From SIG424 sp045546695 (GTDB lineage Bacteria; Bacillota; Clostridia; UBA1212; UBA1255), in contig JAZQDE010000049.1 in the NCBI GenBank assembly GCA_045546695.1, forward strand, positions 47,617-111,616: a stretch of DNA of 64,000 nucleotides, in the 5' to 3' direction. This document shows, one piece after another, positions 7,564 through 15,969 of this stretch; within the stretch, counting starts at the first letter, position 1, and each line of letters begins with the position of its first letter. A program made the position numbers and the translations under genes. Below the pieces are notes generated by a model, which saw only the letters and a list, made by a program, of their open reading frames with translations, had not been told where the DNA came from and searched no databases.

Positions 7564-9447
7564 TTAAAAATTATCAGGCCATTTATCGAGGTTAAAATCG
7601 AAGCAAAGTGGCAGATGATCTGATGTTTTCCGGATAAAAGTCGGGTCAATTATGTCAAAGAAAACAGGCTCAATATCACCCATATAATAGATGTGGTCAA
7701 TGGCCCTTTCGAGCTTCGCTTTTGTTGCACTTCCGATTGAATAATAGTACTCATAATATCTGTCATATTTTGGATATCCGCACGTTGTATTGCGTAAATC
7801 CGTAACCGGAGATGTGCGCTGCGCAGATTTAAATCCATATTCTTCCAGCTCCGTAAGAGCTATACGACCATCATACAGTTCTTTAGTTGCAGTAAACTCC
7901 AGGTCTCTGTATGCGCTGTTGAGGTCTCCGCCGAGGATAACAGGCAAATTGGCATATTCCGGAACAGATTTAACTGTCTCCAGCACTTGCTTAAGCTCAC
8001 GAATGTTGTCAAGACGTCCGGCCAGTGATCCGGCGAGATATCTGATGTCGTCTGTTTCATATTCAACGCCGTCTGCAGACTCTTTATCGGCATTATAATA
8101 CAAATGCGTGTTCATCAGTATAAAACGCTTACCGGTCTGATTTACCTCCATAACAGCCCATATGACGCTCTTAGTAGCAGCCGGGGCTATTCTGGTGTCC
8201 TCCGGATAAACGTAGGTATATTGGTGATAGCCTGTCTCCAGTGCCGTCAGCACGTCGCTCTTGTAGAAAAACGGCGTATAAAGCGGCATCGCGCCGGTCT
8301 CAACCTTCCCCTGCACGTATCCGAACTTTTTTATGTAGCCCGAAACGAGGTTGTACGCTTTTTCTTTGAATTCCTGGAAAATCAATATATCCGCGTCAAA
8401 TTCGTTATATATATCTCTTTGTATCCTATAGCGGCGTGTCGGATTTATGGTAGGCGTCCTGTCATTGCCATATACGTTGTGGTCAATAATTCTGAGCTCG
8501 CCTGTTTTGCCGAGAATGGCATTATTTTCCTTTTCGAACTTCTCAGTGAGATCTTCATTTACCTCCCACTCTCCTTCAAAGATGAACTCGTTGCCGGTGA
8601 AAAGCCTTTCACAGAGCTTCTCGTATGCTTCGTCATATGCATACGTCGAGCCGGCTGCGATATATACGTTGCTGTCTTTGATTGCAAGAGAATAATTGAC
8701 AAGAGTCATTTCGTCAAGCAAGCCTGTCGCTTTGCCAACGTAAATTGCCTTGCCTGTTTCTTTGCCTTTATCTTCTATTTCTAGAAAATGGCCGTACTTA
8801 TTTGCTATTTCCTGTCTGATTACATGAGCAAGTTCTTCCTCGATAGTAGAACAATTTTCGTCGAGCACAATGGCGTAATCCTTCATATCATTGCCATTTA
8901 TTACCATTTTTCCAACAGTATACTCTCCCGTGAGCGCAGCCTCCATTGTATTGTTGAATTCAAGATATCTGTCGCGTTCAAACGTTGTCTCTTCAAGTGC
9001 GGTACAAAAAGCCTCCACAGCTTTTATTGTTGATTTAACGCTGCTACCTGTGATGACAATTTTTTTACCGGAGCGCTTTATAACGTAATCATTGAACATT
9101 AAAGGAGCTCTTGCTTCTTCGCTCTCGGGAAAAGTTGTGTCGCCTATGTATATTTCGTACATATCCTCTTCGTACAAAAGCGCCTGACGCACCTCAGCCG
9201 GTATCTGTGCGCCCGTCTTGTCGGCAATTATTGTACGGAGTTTTTCAACAGCGTCTTTAAGGTCCCAGTCTGCCTCGGATTCTTTTTCACAATATACGAT
9301 TGAAAAACGAGTCACACCGTCTGACGCGATAGTGTACGCGTTGTCGTTGAAAACTTCATACGGCGGCTCCTGCGGCTCTGGTTTGCAGCCTGCCATTCCT
9401 GTTAACAATAATAAACCTGCCAATAACAATGCTGTAATTTTTTTCAT
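7564..9447 (-). CDS. Lipoprotein with C-terminal endonuclease/exonuclease/phosphatase (EEP) domain
   Basis: 627 residues from the ATG at 9447 (MKKITALLL); the longer frame would disrupt the signal peptide. The lipobox is GMAGC. Residues ~35-180 and ~190-290 look like two related alpha/beta modules (IYIGDTTFPE and IYVGKATGL are equivalent strands) resembling the N-terminal domain of alpha-glucuronidases. Residues ~305-620 are an EEP domain with the usual metal/active-site set: DHNVYGND, LIFQEF, LGGDLNS, DHIYY and SDHLP. The partner modules suggest an extracellular phosphodiesterase/phosphatase acting on a glycan- or lipid-linked substrate rather than DNA; that is inference. Monocistronic with its own promoter. 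Confidence 0.75.
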   Translation of the reverse strand: MKKITALLLAGLLLLTGMAGCKPEPQEPPYEVFNDNAYTIASDGVTRFSIVYCEKESEADWDLKDAVEKLRTIIADKTGAQIPAEVRQALLYEEDMYEIYIGDTTFPESEEARAPLMFNDYVIKRSGKKIVITGSSVKSTIKAVEAFCTALEETTFERDRYLEFNNTMEAALTGEYTVGKMVINGNDMKDYAIVLDENCSTIEEELAHVIRQEIANKYGHFLEIEDKGKETGKAIYVGKATGLLDEMTLVNYSLAIKDSNVYIAAGSTYAYDEAYEKLCERLFTGNEFIFEGEWEVNEDLTEKFEKENNAILGKTGELRIIDHNVYGNDRTPTINPTRRYRIQRDIYNEFDADILIFQEFKEKAYNLVSGYIKKFGYVQGKVETGAMPLYTPFFYKSDVLTALETGYHQYTYVYPEDTRIAPAATKSVIWAVMEVNQTGKRFILMNTHLYYNADKESADGVEYETDDIRYLAGSLAGRLDNIRELKQVLETVKSVPEYANLPVILGGDLNSAYRDLEFTATKELYDGRIALTELEEYGFKSAQRTSPVTDLRNTTCGYPKYDRYYEYYYSIGSATKAKLERAIDHIYYMGDIEPVFFDIIDPTFIRKTSDHLPLCFDFNLDKWPDNF

Positions 9448-9481
9448 AATATTTCTCTTTCCGGCGAAAATTCTTTGTCTA

Positions 9482-9510
9482 ATAGTAGAGATAAACGAAA
9501 CGGATGTCAA
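9482..9510 (-). promoter_or_regulatory. Sigma-A promoter of the EEP lipoprotein gene
   Basis: TTGACA, 17 bases, TACTAT on the minus strand, 34 bases upstream of the ATG at 9447. Confidence 0.75.
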
Positions 9511-9517
9511 TATTTTC

Positions 9518-9549
9518 AAAAAAAAACTCCCGGTGAAAAAGCCGGGAGT
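9518..9549 (-). terminator. Intrinsic terminator of the anchored surface-protein gene
   Basis: Stem ACTCCCGG / CCGGGAGT followed by nine T on the minus strand. The loop contains the GTGAAAA heptamer in reverse. Confidence 0.9.
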
Positions 9550-9567
9550 CTGAGTTAAAAAGCAATA

Positions 9568-10836
9568 TTATCTCTTTTTCTTGAGAACTACGCATGCTGC
9601 AAGGATCATTGCAACGTGAGCGATAACTGCTGATGAGCCGCAGCCGCCTTCTTCTTCCTTAGCCGGAGCCTGGATAGGAGCTGCTGTCGGAGCCTCTGTC
9701 GGAGCCTCTGTCGGAGCTTCAGTCGGAGCTACTGTAGGCTCAACTGGAGGTTCAACTGTAGGCTCAGGTGTAGCGTTCGGATCTTCAAACTCTGTGCCTG
9801 ATTCAACAAACTGTGCACCTGCTTCTGCAATAAGTGAGAACCATAAATGACGACCCTGTGGGTTACGGTTTGTAGCATTTGTCCATTTCTGGAAATATAA
9901 TTCGTTTTCAGTTTCATCCTCGTATAATATCGGACCTGTACCGATCCACAGCTGTGGGCTACCTGCCTCTACGGGATCAAATGTCTCAGTAACCTGGAGA
10001 ACTAATAAGTATTCGCCTGCAGGAATAGGTTCATCGAATGTACATACACAGTACTGGTTTGTATCAGATGAAAATTCTTCTGTGGAAGAAACCGGATCTT
10101 CATCATATTCAAAAGCGCCCGGGTTTGAACCATAGTTCTTATCGCCCCAGTCTTCATCATACGGATAAATCTCAACTGTAAAGGTAACGCCGCCATTTGG
10201 ACGCATTACCTGGAATGCTATTTCCTGGAAAGCGCCGGAAACTGTAAAGTGCTGTGCATAATACTGGCCTACGCCTGTGCCCATAACGACAGCCGTGCTA
10301 TAGTGATTTGTAGTAGAGTCAAGAGAAACAGGTGACAGTGAAACCTTTGTTCCCTCAGGGAATGCTTCGCCATAATAAGAAATAGTCGGAGCCTTTACGT
10401 TTATACCTGACTCAATGAGGTTGATACTGAACTTATATGTACCGGCTTCTTCAACCTTAAAATACAACTTATGGTCTGTGTATGTTGTCCAGTTGCCTGC
10501 TGCGGCAAAACCATTTACAACGCTCTGCGGAGCACCGTTGATAGAGCAACCAACCTTACCTGCGCCCGCATTTGAGCAAATAGGTGTAACAGCTTCGTAA
10601 ACGCCCGGTTTGCTTACCGTAATTTCCCATGAAATTTCGTCAAGAGCTGTAATATAACCAAAGTTACCGCCTTCTTCAAGTTTGAGCTGACCATTTTTAA
10701 TGGATGTAAGTGTTGCCGCATTCGGATCAAGTGCTACAGAACCTTCTGCAGGAATCTCAACTGCTGCGTTAGATGTTATAGCAAACATACTGATAAGCAT
10801 ACATGCCACAACTATAAAAAGTGTTAATTTCTTCAT
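9568..10836 (-). CDS. Secreted, C-terminally anchored beta-sandwich surface protein
   Basis: 422 residues. Signal peptide at 1-24 (LFIVVACMLISMFAITSNAA). Residues ~30-155 look like a CBM6-type carbohydrate-binding module; a second beta-rich region spans ~160-345. A Pro/Thr/Glu linker with repeated APTE units follows, then a C-terminal tail of EEEGGCGSS, a hydrophobic segment and KKKR. The tail has the layout of a cell-surface sorting signal but has no LPXTG; GGCGS takes that place. There is no catalytic motif I recognise, so its likely role is glycan binding or display. It has its own promoter and terminator. Confidence 0.7.
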   Translation of the reverse strand: MKKLTLFIVVACMLISMFAITSNAAVEIPAEGSVALDPNAATLTSIKNGQLKLEEGGNFGYITALDEISWEITVSKPGVYEAVTPICSNAGAGKVGCSINGAPQSVVNGFAAAGNWTTYTDHKLYFKVEEAGTYKFSINLIESGINVKAPTISYYGEAFPEGTKVSLSPVSLDSTTNHYSTAVVMGTGVGQYYAQHFTVSGAFQEIAFQVMRPNGGVTFTVEIYPYDEDWGDKNYGSNPGAFEYDEDPVSSTEEFSSDTNQYCVCTFDEPIPAGEYLLVLQVTETFDPVEAGSPQLWIGTGPILYEDETENELYFQKWTNATNRNPQGRHLWFSLIAEAGAQFVESGTEFEDPNATPEPTVEPPVEPTVAPTEAPTEAPTEAPTAAPIQAPAKEEEGGCGSSAVIAHVAMILAACVVLKKKR

Positions 10837-10865
10837 ATTATCCTCCTAGGTTATTTTATTCACAA

Positions 10866-10894
10866 ATAATACTCCAGATTCAGATTTGTGTCAA
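10866..10894 (-). promoter_or_regulatory. Sigma-A promoter of the surface-protein gene
   Basis: TTGACA, 17 bases, TATTAT. The -35 overlaps the stop codon region of the upstream GNAT gene. AGGAGG precedes the start at 10836. Confidence 0.8.
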
Positions 10895-11616
10895 TAATTT
10901 TCAGTATTGCCTGTAAAAGCAAACCGCCCGTCAAGGCACTTTGCCATCTGGAAAGTTTTACTGTTTTCGTAAGCTTTATCAACAAAAATCATCTTCTCAA
11001 ATCCATTTTCCGGATTCTTTACCACGTGGATTTCTTCATACATATCAGCCATCTGCCACATATCCCCGATTGTTTTTTTGAAATACCCGTCTTTGGCATT
11101 TTTTTCATAACAGTCGAGCAATTTACAAGCAAGGTCTTCTGTCATATCGCTGCTCGTGTATATGGTAATATTTGCCTTCTCTTCTTCGGTGAAAAACGCC
11201 GCCGGGCAGTACTCAGAGTAAGTTTCAAAGCCACTTTTTTCGTAAAAGGCAGGTATTTCAGTAGAAAGCTGAAGTACAGACAGCGCTTTGTTTTCACCAT
11301 AATAATCAGACAGATAATCCATTATTTTCCGGCTGATACCCTGCCCTCTGAAGGCAGAATGAGTACATACACCGACAATAAAGCCTGAGCTTACAAGCGA
11401 CTTTTTATTGTCATAATATGTCTTTTGAGGAATGACGTTTATCATTGAAACAAGTGACTTTTCATCAAAAGCAGCAAAGCATACGGCGTCGTCCGCAATA
11501 AGACGATGGCTGATATAATAGTCAATAAATTCAGCATCGTCTTCCGGAAAACAAGCCAGCCATAATGCTGCTATTTGAGGGCGGTATTCATTTATGTCAA
11601 TAATTCTGATATCCAT
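10891..11616 (-). CDS. GNAT-family N-acetyltransferase
   Basis: 241 residues from the ATG at 11616 (MDIRIIDI), which has AAAGGA upstream; the longer frame runs back into the hydA terminator. The acetyl-CoA-binding motif A is GVCTHSAFRGQGISRKIM (~88-105), followed by the STEIPAFYEKSGFE segment typical of the fold. The C-terminal third is extra and may be a second, degenerate GNAT-like half. Substrate unknown. It lies directly downstream of hydA but beyond a strong terminator, so it is probably expressed separately. Confidence 0.75.
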   Translation of the reverse strand: MDIRIIDINEYRPQIAALWLACFPEDDAEFIDYYISHRLIADDAVCFAAFDEKSLVSMINVIPQKTYYDNKKSLVSSGFIVGVCTHSAFRGQGISRKIMDYLSDYYGENKALSVLQLSTEIPAFYEKSGFETYSEYCPAAFFTEEEKANITIYTSSDMTEDLACKLLDCYEKNAKDGYFKKTIGDMWQMADMYEEIHVVKNPENGFEKMIFVDKAYENSKTFQMAKCLDGRFAFTGNTENY

Positions 11617-11633
11617 TGAAAAAATCCTTTGTA

Positions 11634-11664
11634 TAAAAAAAACAGGCAGCATGAATGCTGCCTG
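11634..11664 (-). terminator. Intrinsic terminator after hydA
   Basis: Stem CAGGCAGCAT / ATGCTGCCTG followed by eight T on the minus strand; it closes the hydrogenase operon. Confidence 0.9.
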
Positions 11665-11676
11665 CATAAAGTGCGA

Positions 11677-13440
11677 TTATTTAAATCTCTTCTTTGTTTC
11701 ATAAGTTGTGTGCAGAAGCTCGTGAGCTTTGTGTGAATTAGGAGCTCCGAGGTAGTCTTCGTACAACTTCTGAATCTGAACGTTGTTGTGTGACTGTCTG
11801 ATTGCCTGACGCTCGTCTTCGCTGTAAAGAGCCTGAGCACGTTTTGCTTTGAATGTGTCAAGAATGTCAGGATCTTCGTTAGGAAGGAAGCAAGGCTTAA
11901 CGTAAGGCTGTCCGCCACCTGCGATACATCCGCCGGGGCATCCCATGATTTCGATGAACGTGTATTTTGATGTGCCTGCACGGATCTCATCGAGGAGAAC
12001 TTTTGCGTTCTTCATGCCTGATGCAACAGCAACGTTGATAACTTTACCTTCGATATCGATTGAAGCTTCTTTGATACCCTCAAGGCCACGAACCTGCTCA
12101 AATTTGATGAGCTCGTGCTCTTTGCCTGTAAGAGCGTGATATGCTGTACGTAGTGCTGCTTCCATAACTCCGCCTGTTACGCCGAAGATAACGCCTGCGC
12201 CTGTGTAGTCGCCGAGTAAGTCAGCGTCAAATTCTTCATCAGGAAGAGCGTTGAAGTTGATACCTGAACGTTTGATAAGGTCGCCGAGCTCACGTGTTGT
12301 GAGTACTGCATCAACGTCAGCGATACCATCTTTCTGGAGCTGGTCTCTTACTGCCTCGCCTTTTTTAGCTGTACAAGGCATAATTGATACTACGAAGATA
12401 TCCTTAGGATCGAGGTTGTTCTTTTCAGCGAAATATGACTTAACGATTGCGCCCATCATCTCGTGAGGAGACTTGCATGATGAGAGGTGGTCGAGCTGGT
12501 CGCCATAGTAGAACTCAGCGTAGTTAACCCATCCCGGTGAGCATGACGTAATCATAGGAAGCACGCCGCCATTCTGGATTCTGTCGAGAAGCTCTGTAGC
12601 TTCTTCCATAATAGTAAGGTCAGCTGCAAAGTTTGTGTCATATACTTTGTTGAAGCCAAGACGCTTGAGAGCTGCAACCATCTTACCTGTTACAGGAGTA
12701 CCGATCTTCATGCCGAACTCTTCGCCAAGAGCTGCACGTACTGCCGGAGCTGTCTGAACAACGATATATTTTCCTGCCTTTTTAGCAGCGTCAATCTTGG
12801 AAATTTCTGATTTTTCCATAAGAGCGCCTGTAGGACATACGTTTACGCACTGGCCGCACATGATACAAGGAGATGTATTAAATGAGCGGTTGCCTGCAGG
12901 AGCAACGATTGTTGAAAAACCACGGTTTTCAAAGCCGAGCACACCAAGGCCGTGAGCGTTTGCACATCTTGCTACGCAGCGACCGCAAAGGATACATTTT
13001 GATGTATCACGGATGATTGCAGGTGAAATCTCATCAACAGTAACAGGTGTCTTTGAACCGATATATTTGTTTTCTCTTGCGCCTGTGATCTTGGCAACGT
13101 GAAGAAGCTCACATTTACCATTTTTGTCACACTGCTGGCAGTTAAGAGAGTGGTTTGAAAGGAGAAGTTCAACAGATGCTCTACGTGCTTCTACAGCCTT
13201 GGGAGAAGAAATTGTAATTTCCATACCCTCAGCTACAGGATATACGCAAGATGCAACGAGGCCACGTGCGCCGGTTGCTTCTACGAGACATACACGGCAA
13301 GAACCTTTTGAACATTCACCATGATTGTATGCGCAAAGAGAAGGAATCTCGTAGCCGCAAAGCTTTGCAGCTTCAAGAATTGTAAGACCTTCTTCTACCT
13401 GATAGGGATAACCTTCAATTTTAATGTTTACTAATGCCAT
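11677..13440 (-). CDS. hydA: [FeFe] hydrogenase catalytic subunit
   Basis: 587 residues. It produces or consumes H2 as the catalytic subunit of a soluble electron-bifurcating hydrogenase. Domains in order: an N-terminal [2Fe-2S] domain (CAYNHGECSKGSCRVC), a His-containing [4Fe-4S] domain (HSLNCQQCDKNGKC), two ferredoxin clusters (CILCGRCVARC and CIMCGQCVNVC), then the H-cluster domain. The H-cluster motifs are L1 TSCSPGW, L2 MPCTAKKGE and L3 EIMGCPGGCIAGGGQP. L1 has Ser where many enzymes have a second Cys. It is the last gene of hydC-hydB-hydA, as in HndABCD/HydABC complexes. No GTGAAAA motif occurs in hydA or hydB, unlike most of the window. Confidence 0.95.
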   Translation of the reverse strand: MALVNIKIEGYPYQVEEGLTILEAAKLCGYEIPSLCAYNHGECSKGSCRVCLVEATGARGLVASCVYPVAEGMEITISSPKAVEARRASVELLLSNHSLNCQQCDKNGKCELLHVAKITGARENKYIGSKTPVTVDEISPAIIRDTSKCILCGRCVARCANAHGLGVLGFENRGFSTIVAPAGNRSFNTSPCIMCGQCVNVCPTGALMEKSEISKIDAAKKAGKYIVVQTAPAVRAALGEEFGMKIGTPVTGKMVAALKRLGFNKVYDTNFAADLTIMEEATELLDRIQNGGVLPMITSCSPGWVNYAEFYYGDQLDHLSSCKSPHEMMGAIVKSYFAEKNNLDPKDIFVVSIMPCTAKKGEAVRDQLQKDGIADVDAVLTTRELGDLIKRSGINFNALPDEEFDADLLGDYTGAGVIFGVTGGVMEAALRTAYHALTGKEHELIKFEQVRGLEGIKEASIDIEGKVINVAVASGMKNAKVLLDEIRAGTSKYTFIEIMGCPGGCIAGGGQPYVKPCFLPNEDPDILDTFKAKRAQALYSEDERQAIRQSHNNVQIQKLYEDYLGAPNSHKAHELLHTTYETKKRFK

Positions 13441-13457
13441 TATAGTTTACCCTCCTA

Positions 13458-15329
13458 TTATTCTTTAATTATTGCATTGAACTTACAGCTTGATACGCAC
13501 ATGCCGCACTTGATACACTTGCTCTGGTCAATTACGAAAGGACTCTTTACAACGCCTGAGATAGCGTTTACAGGACACTTACGTGAGCAAAGTGAGCAGC
13601 CCTTACAAAGTTCAGGAACAATCTTGTACTGCATGAGGTTCTTACAAACTTTAGCAGGACATTTCTTTTCCTGGATATGAGCAATATACTCATTTCTGAA
13701 GTGCTTGAGTGTAGACATTACGGGGTTTGCAGCTGTCTGACCGAGAGCGCAAAGAGAATTTGCTTTGATAGTAGCAGCAAGTTCTTCTAACTCTTCGAGG
13801 TCTTCCATAGTACCATTACCGTCTGTAATCTTGTTGAGGATCTCAAGAAGACGCTTTGTACCGATACGGCAAGGTGAGCATTTACCGCAAGACTCGTCAC
13901 AAATAAATTCCATGTAGAATTTAGCAACGTCAACCATACAGTTGTCTTCGTCCATTACGATAGCGCCGCCTGAACCCATCATTGAGCCTTTAGCTGACAG
14001 TGAGTCGAAGTCGATTGGCTCATCATAGAATTCTTCTGTAAGACATCCGCCTGAAGGGCCGCCTGTCTGGATGGCCTTAAACTTCTTACCGTTGGGAATA
14101 CCGCCGCCGATATCATAAATAAGTTCGCGAAGAGTTGTTCCCATAGGAATCTCAACAAGACCTACGTTGTTTACTTTACCGCCGAGCGCGAATACTTTTG
14201 TACCCTTTGACTTCTCTGTACCATACTGTGTAAATGACTCAACGCCATTGCGCAGAATATAAGGTACACAAGCGAGTGTCTCAACGTTGTTAACAATCGT
14301 GGGCTTCTCCCATAAACCTTTAACTGCCGGGAACGGAGGTCTTGGACGAGGCATACCACGCATACCTTCGATTGAGTTAAGGAGGGCTGTCTCTTCTCCG
14401 CATACGAATGCACCTGCAACAAGACGGACATGTAAATCAAAGTTAAAGCCCGTACCTAAGATATTCTCACCGAGAAGGCCTTCTGCTCTTGCCTCTTCAA
14501 TAGCAAGTCTAAGACGCTTAACTGCGATAGGATATTCTGCACGAACGTAGAAGTAGCCGTTGCTGGCACCGATTGCGTATCCGGCAATTGCCATACCCTC
14601 GATAACTGCAAGCGGGTTACCTTCGAAAATAGAACGATCCATGAATGCGCCCGGGTCACCTTCGTCACCATTACAAACAACGTATTTCTCGTCGCTCTTC
14701 TGGTTGTAGGCAAACTGCCATTTTCTGCCGGTCGGGAATCCGCCGCCGCCACGGCCACGCAAACCTGAATCAAGGATTGTATTGATAACTTCCTGAGGCT
14801 CCATTGTCAGAGCTTTAGCGAGGCCGGCAAATGCGCCCCAGCCAAATGCTTCATCAATGCATTCAGGATCGATTGTACCGCAACCGCTAAGAGCGATACG
14901 GTGCTGTTTTTTATAGAATGTAATATCATCCTGTTTTTGTACTTTTTCGCCTGTAACAGGATCAACGTAAAGGAGTCTTTCTACAACTTCACCGCCGATA
15001 AGATCTTTTTCAACAATCTCATCAACGTCATCAATTGAAACCATTCTGTAAAGGGTATCTTCCGGGAAAATTTTTACGAAAGGTCCTTGTGAACAGAAAC
15101 CGAAACAGCCGGCCTGGTTAACTGAAATCTTATCACTAAGGCCTTTTGCTGCGATTGTTTCCTTTAACTTTGCCATAATCTCTGCAGAATTTGAAGAAAG
15201 ACAGCCTGTACCGCCGCAGAGAACTATTGCTCTCTTGCCGTCTTTACCTTCGAATTTGTCAGCAAGCTTAGCAGCACAGCTTTCTATTCTTTGTCTGAGT
15301 TCTTCAGGTGTTTTTATCATTTTAGCCAT
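13458..15329 (-). CDS. hydB: NuoF-like flavoprotein subunit of bifurcating hydrogenase
   Basis: 623 residues. It binds NAD(H) and FMN and splits electrons between NAD and ferredoxin. An N-terminal thioredoxin-like [2Fe-2S] module has CGGTGC and CFGFC; the central NuoF domain carries GRGGGGFPTGRKW (FMN/NADH) and the SLBB region; CGKCSPCRIG binds a [4Fe-4S] cluster; the C-terminal ferredoxin domain has CKGCSLCSRKCP and CIKCGMCVSSC. This is the full HydB/HndC architecture. The gaps of 17 bases to hydA and hydC indicate one operon. Confidence 0.93.
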   Translation of the reverse strand: MAKMIKTPEELRQRIESCAAKLADKFEGKDGKRAIVLCGGTGCLSSNSAEIMAKLKETIAAKGLSDKISVNQAGCFGFCSQGPFVKIFPEDTLYRMVSIDDVDEIVEKDLIGGEVVERLLYVDPVTGEKVQKQDDITFYKKQHRIALSGCGTIDPECIDEAFGWGAFAGLAKALTMEPQEVINTILDSGLRGRGGGGFPTGRKWQFAYNQKSDEKYVVCNGDEGDPGAFMDRSIFEGNPLAVIEGMAIAGYAIGASNGYFYVRAEYPIAVKRLRLAIEEARAEGLLGENILGTGFNFDLHVRLVAGAFVCGEETALLNSIEGMRGMPRPRPPFPAVKGLWEKPTIVNNVETLACVPYILRNGVESFTQYGTEKSKGTKVFALGGKVNNVGLVEIPMGTTLRELIYDIGGGIPNGKKFKAIQTGGPSGGCLTEEFYDEPIDFDSLSAKGSMMGSGGAIVMDEDNCMVDVAKFYMEFICDESCGKCSPCRIGTKRLLEILNKITDGNGTMEDLEELEELAATIKANSLCALGQTAANPVMSTLKHFRNEYIAHIQEKKCPAKVCKNLMQYKIVPELCKGCSLCSRKCPVNAISGVVKSPFVIDQSKCIKCGMCVSSCKFNAIIKE

Positions 15330-15346
15330 TTCCTTTCATATAATAA

Positions 15347-15823
15347 TTAAGCATTCTTGTATGATTCAATAATGCCGGGAACGTCAGAAACTTTAACCTT
15401 TGGATATACCTTACCATTTATTGTAACAGCGGGAGCGATACCGCAAGCACCGATACAACGAAGAGCATCCAGAGTGAAAAGTCCGTCAGCTGTTGTCTCG
15501 CCCGGTTTGATACCGAGAACTTCTGCAAACTTATCGAGAACAGGGCCTGCACCCTTTACGTAGCAAGCAGTACCGAGACATACACCGATAATGTACTTGC
15601 CCTTTGGTTCAAGGGAGAAGAAAGAATAAAATGTTACTACACCGTAAATATCAGCAACTGATACGCCGATTTCTTCAGATACGATCTCTTGTACTTCCAG
15701 CGGAATATAACCGAATTCATTCTGGATATCACTGAGAATCATCATAAGGGGCGTATTTTCAGATGCATACGATGCACAAATCTCACGAATACGCGCAACT
15801 GCCTTTTCATTAATGTGAGCCAT
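15347..15823 (-). CDS. hydC: NuoE-like [2Fe-2S] subunit of bifurcating hydrogenase
   Basis: 158 residues from the ATG at 15823, chosen for an AGGAGG 7 bases upstream; a further in-frame start would add 9 residues. It is a thioredoxin-fold ferredoxin with cluster ligands in CLGTAC and CIGACG and the typical YGVVTFYSFF segment of NuoE. It passes electrons within the HydABC complex. First gene of the hydrogenase operon, with its own promoter 100 bases upstream, but readthrough from nfnAB is also possible because no terminator separates them. Confidence 0.93.
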   Translation of the reverse strand: MAHINEKAVARIREICASYASENTPLMMILSDIQNEFGYIPLEVQEIVSEEIGVSVADIYGVVTFYSFFSLEPKGKYIIGVCLGTACYVKGAGPVLDKFAEVLGIKPGETTADGLFTLDALRCIGACGIAPAVTINGKVYPKVKVSDVPGIIESYKNA

Positions 15824-15867
15824 ATGAAGCCTCCTGTTTAAGTAATTCATAATAAGACGCGTGAAAA

Positions 15868-15947
15868 GTTATGCGCGACCAAAAAAGAGGCGTGCATAAC
15901 AACCACAAATCCGTGGTTCATTATAACACACCTCTTGTTTTTTGCAA
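15868..15947 (-). promoter_or_regulatory. hydCBA promoter and structured leader
   Basis: The -35 TTGCAA (15942-15947), 16 bases, and -10 TATAAT (15920-15925) lie on the minus strand. Two inverted repeats follow the expected start: AACCAC/GTGGTT (15901-15918) and GTTATGC/GCATAAC (15868-15900). They could be an operator or an mRNA-stabilising fold. I do not see a clear Rex box. Confidence 0.65.
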
Positions 15948-15969
15948 CATGATTTTAGAGTGGTCTCTA

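Noticed and set aside
8104..8784. 226-codon plus-strand frame antisense to the EEP gene
   Set aside because: Lies wholly inside a gene with clear domains on the other strand and has no coding signals of its own.
15850..15960. Rex operator in front of hydC
   Set aside because: No TTGTTAAnnnnTTAACAA-like sequence; only unrelated inverted repeats are seen.
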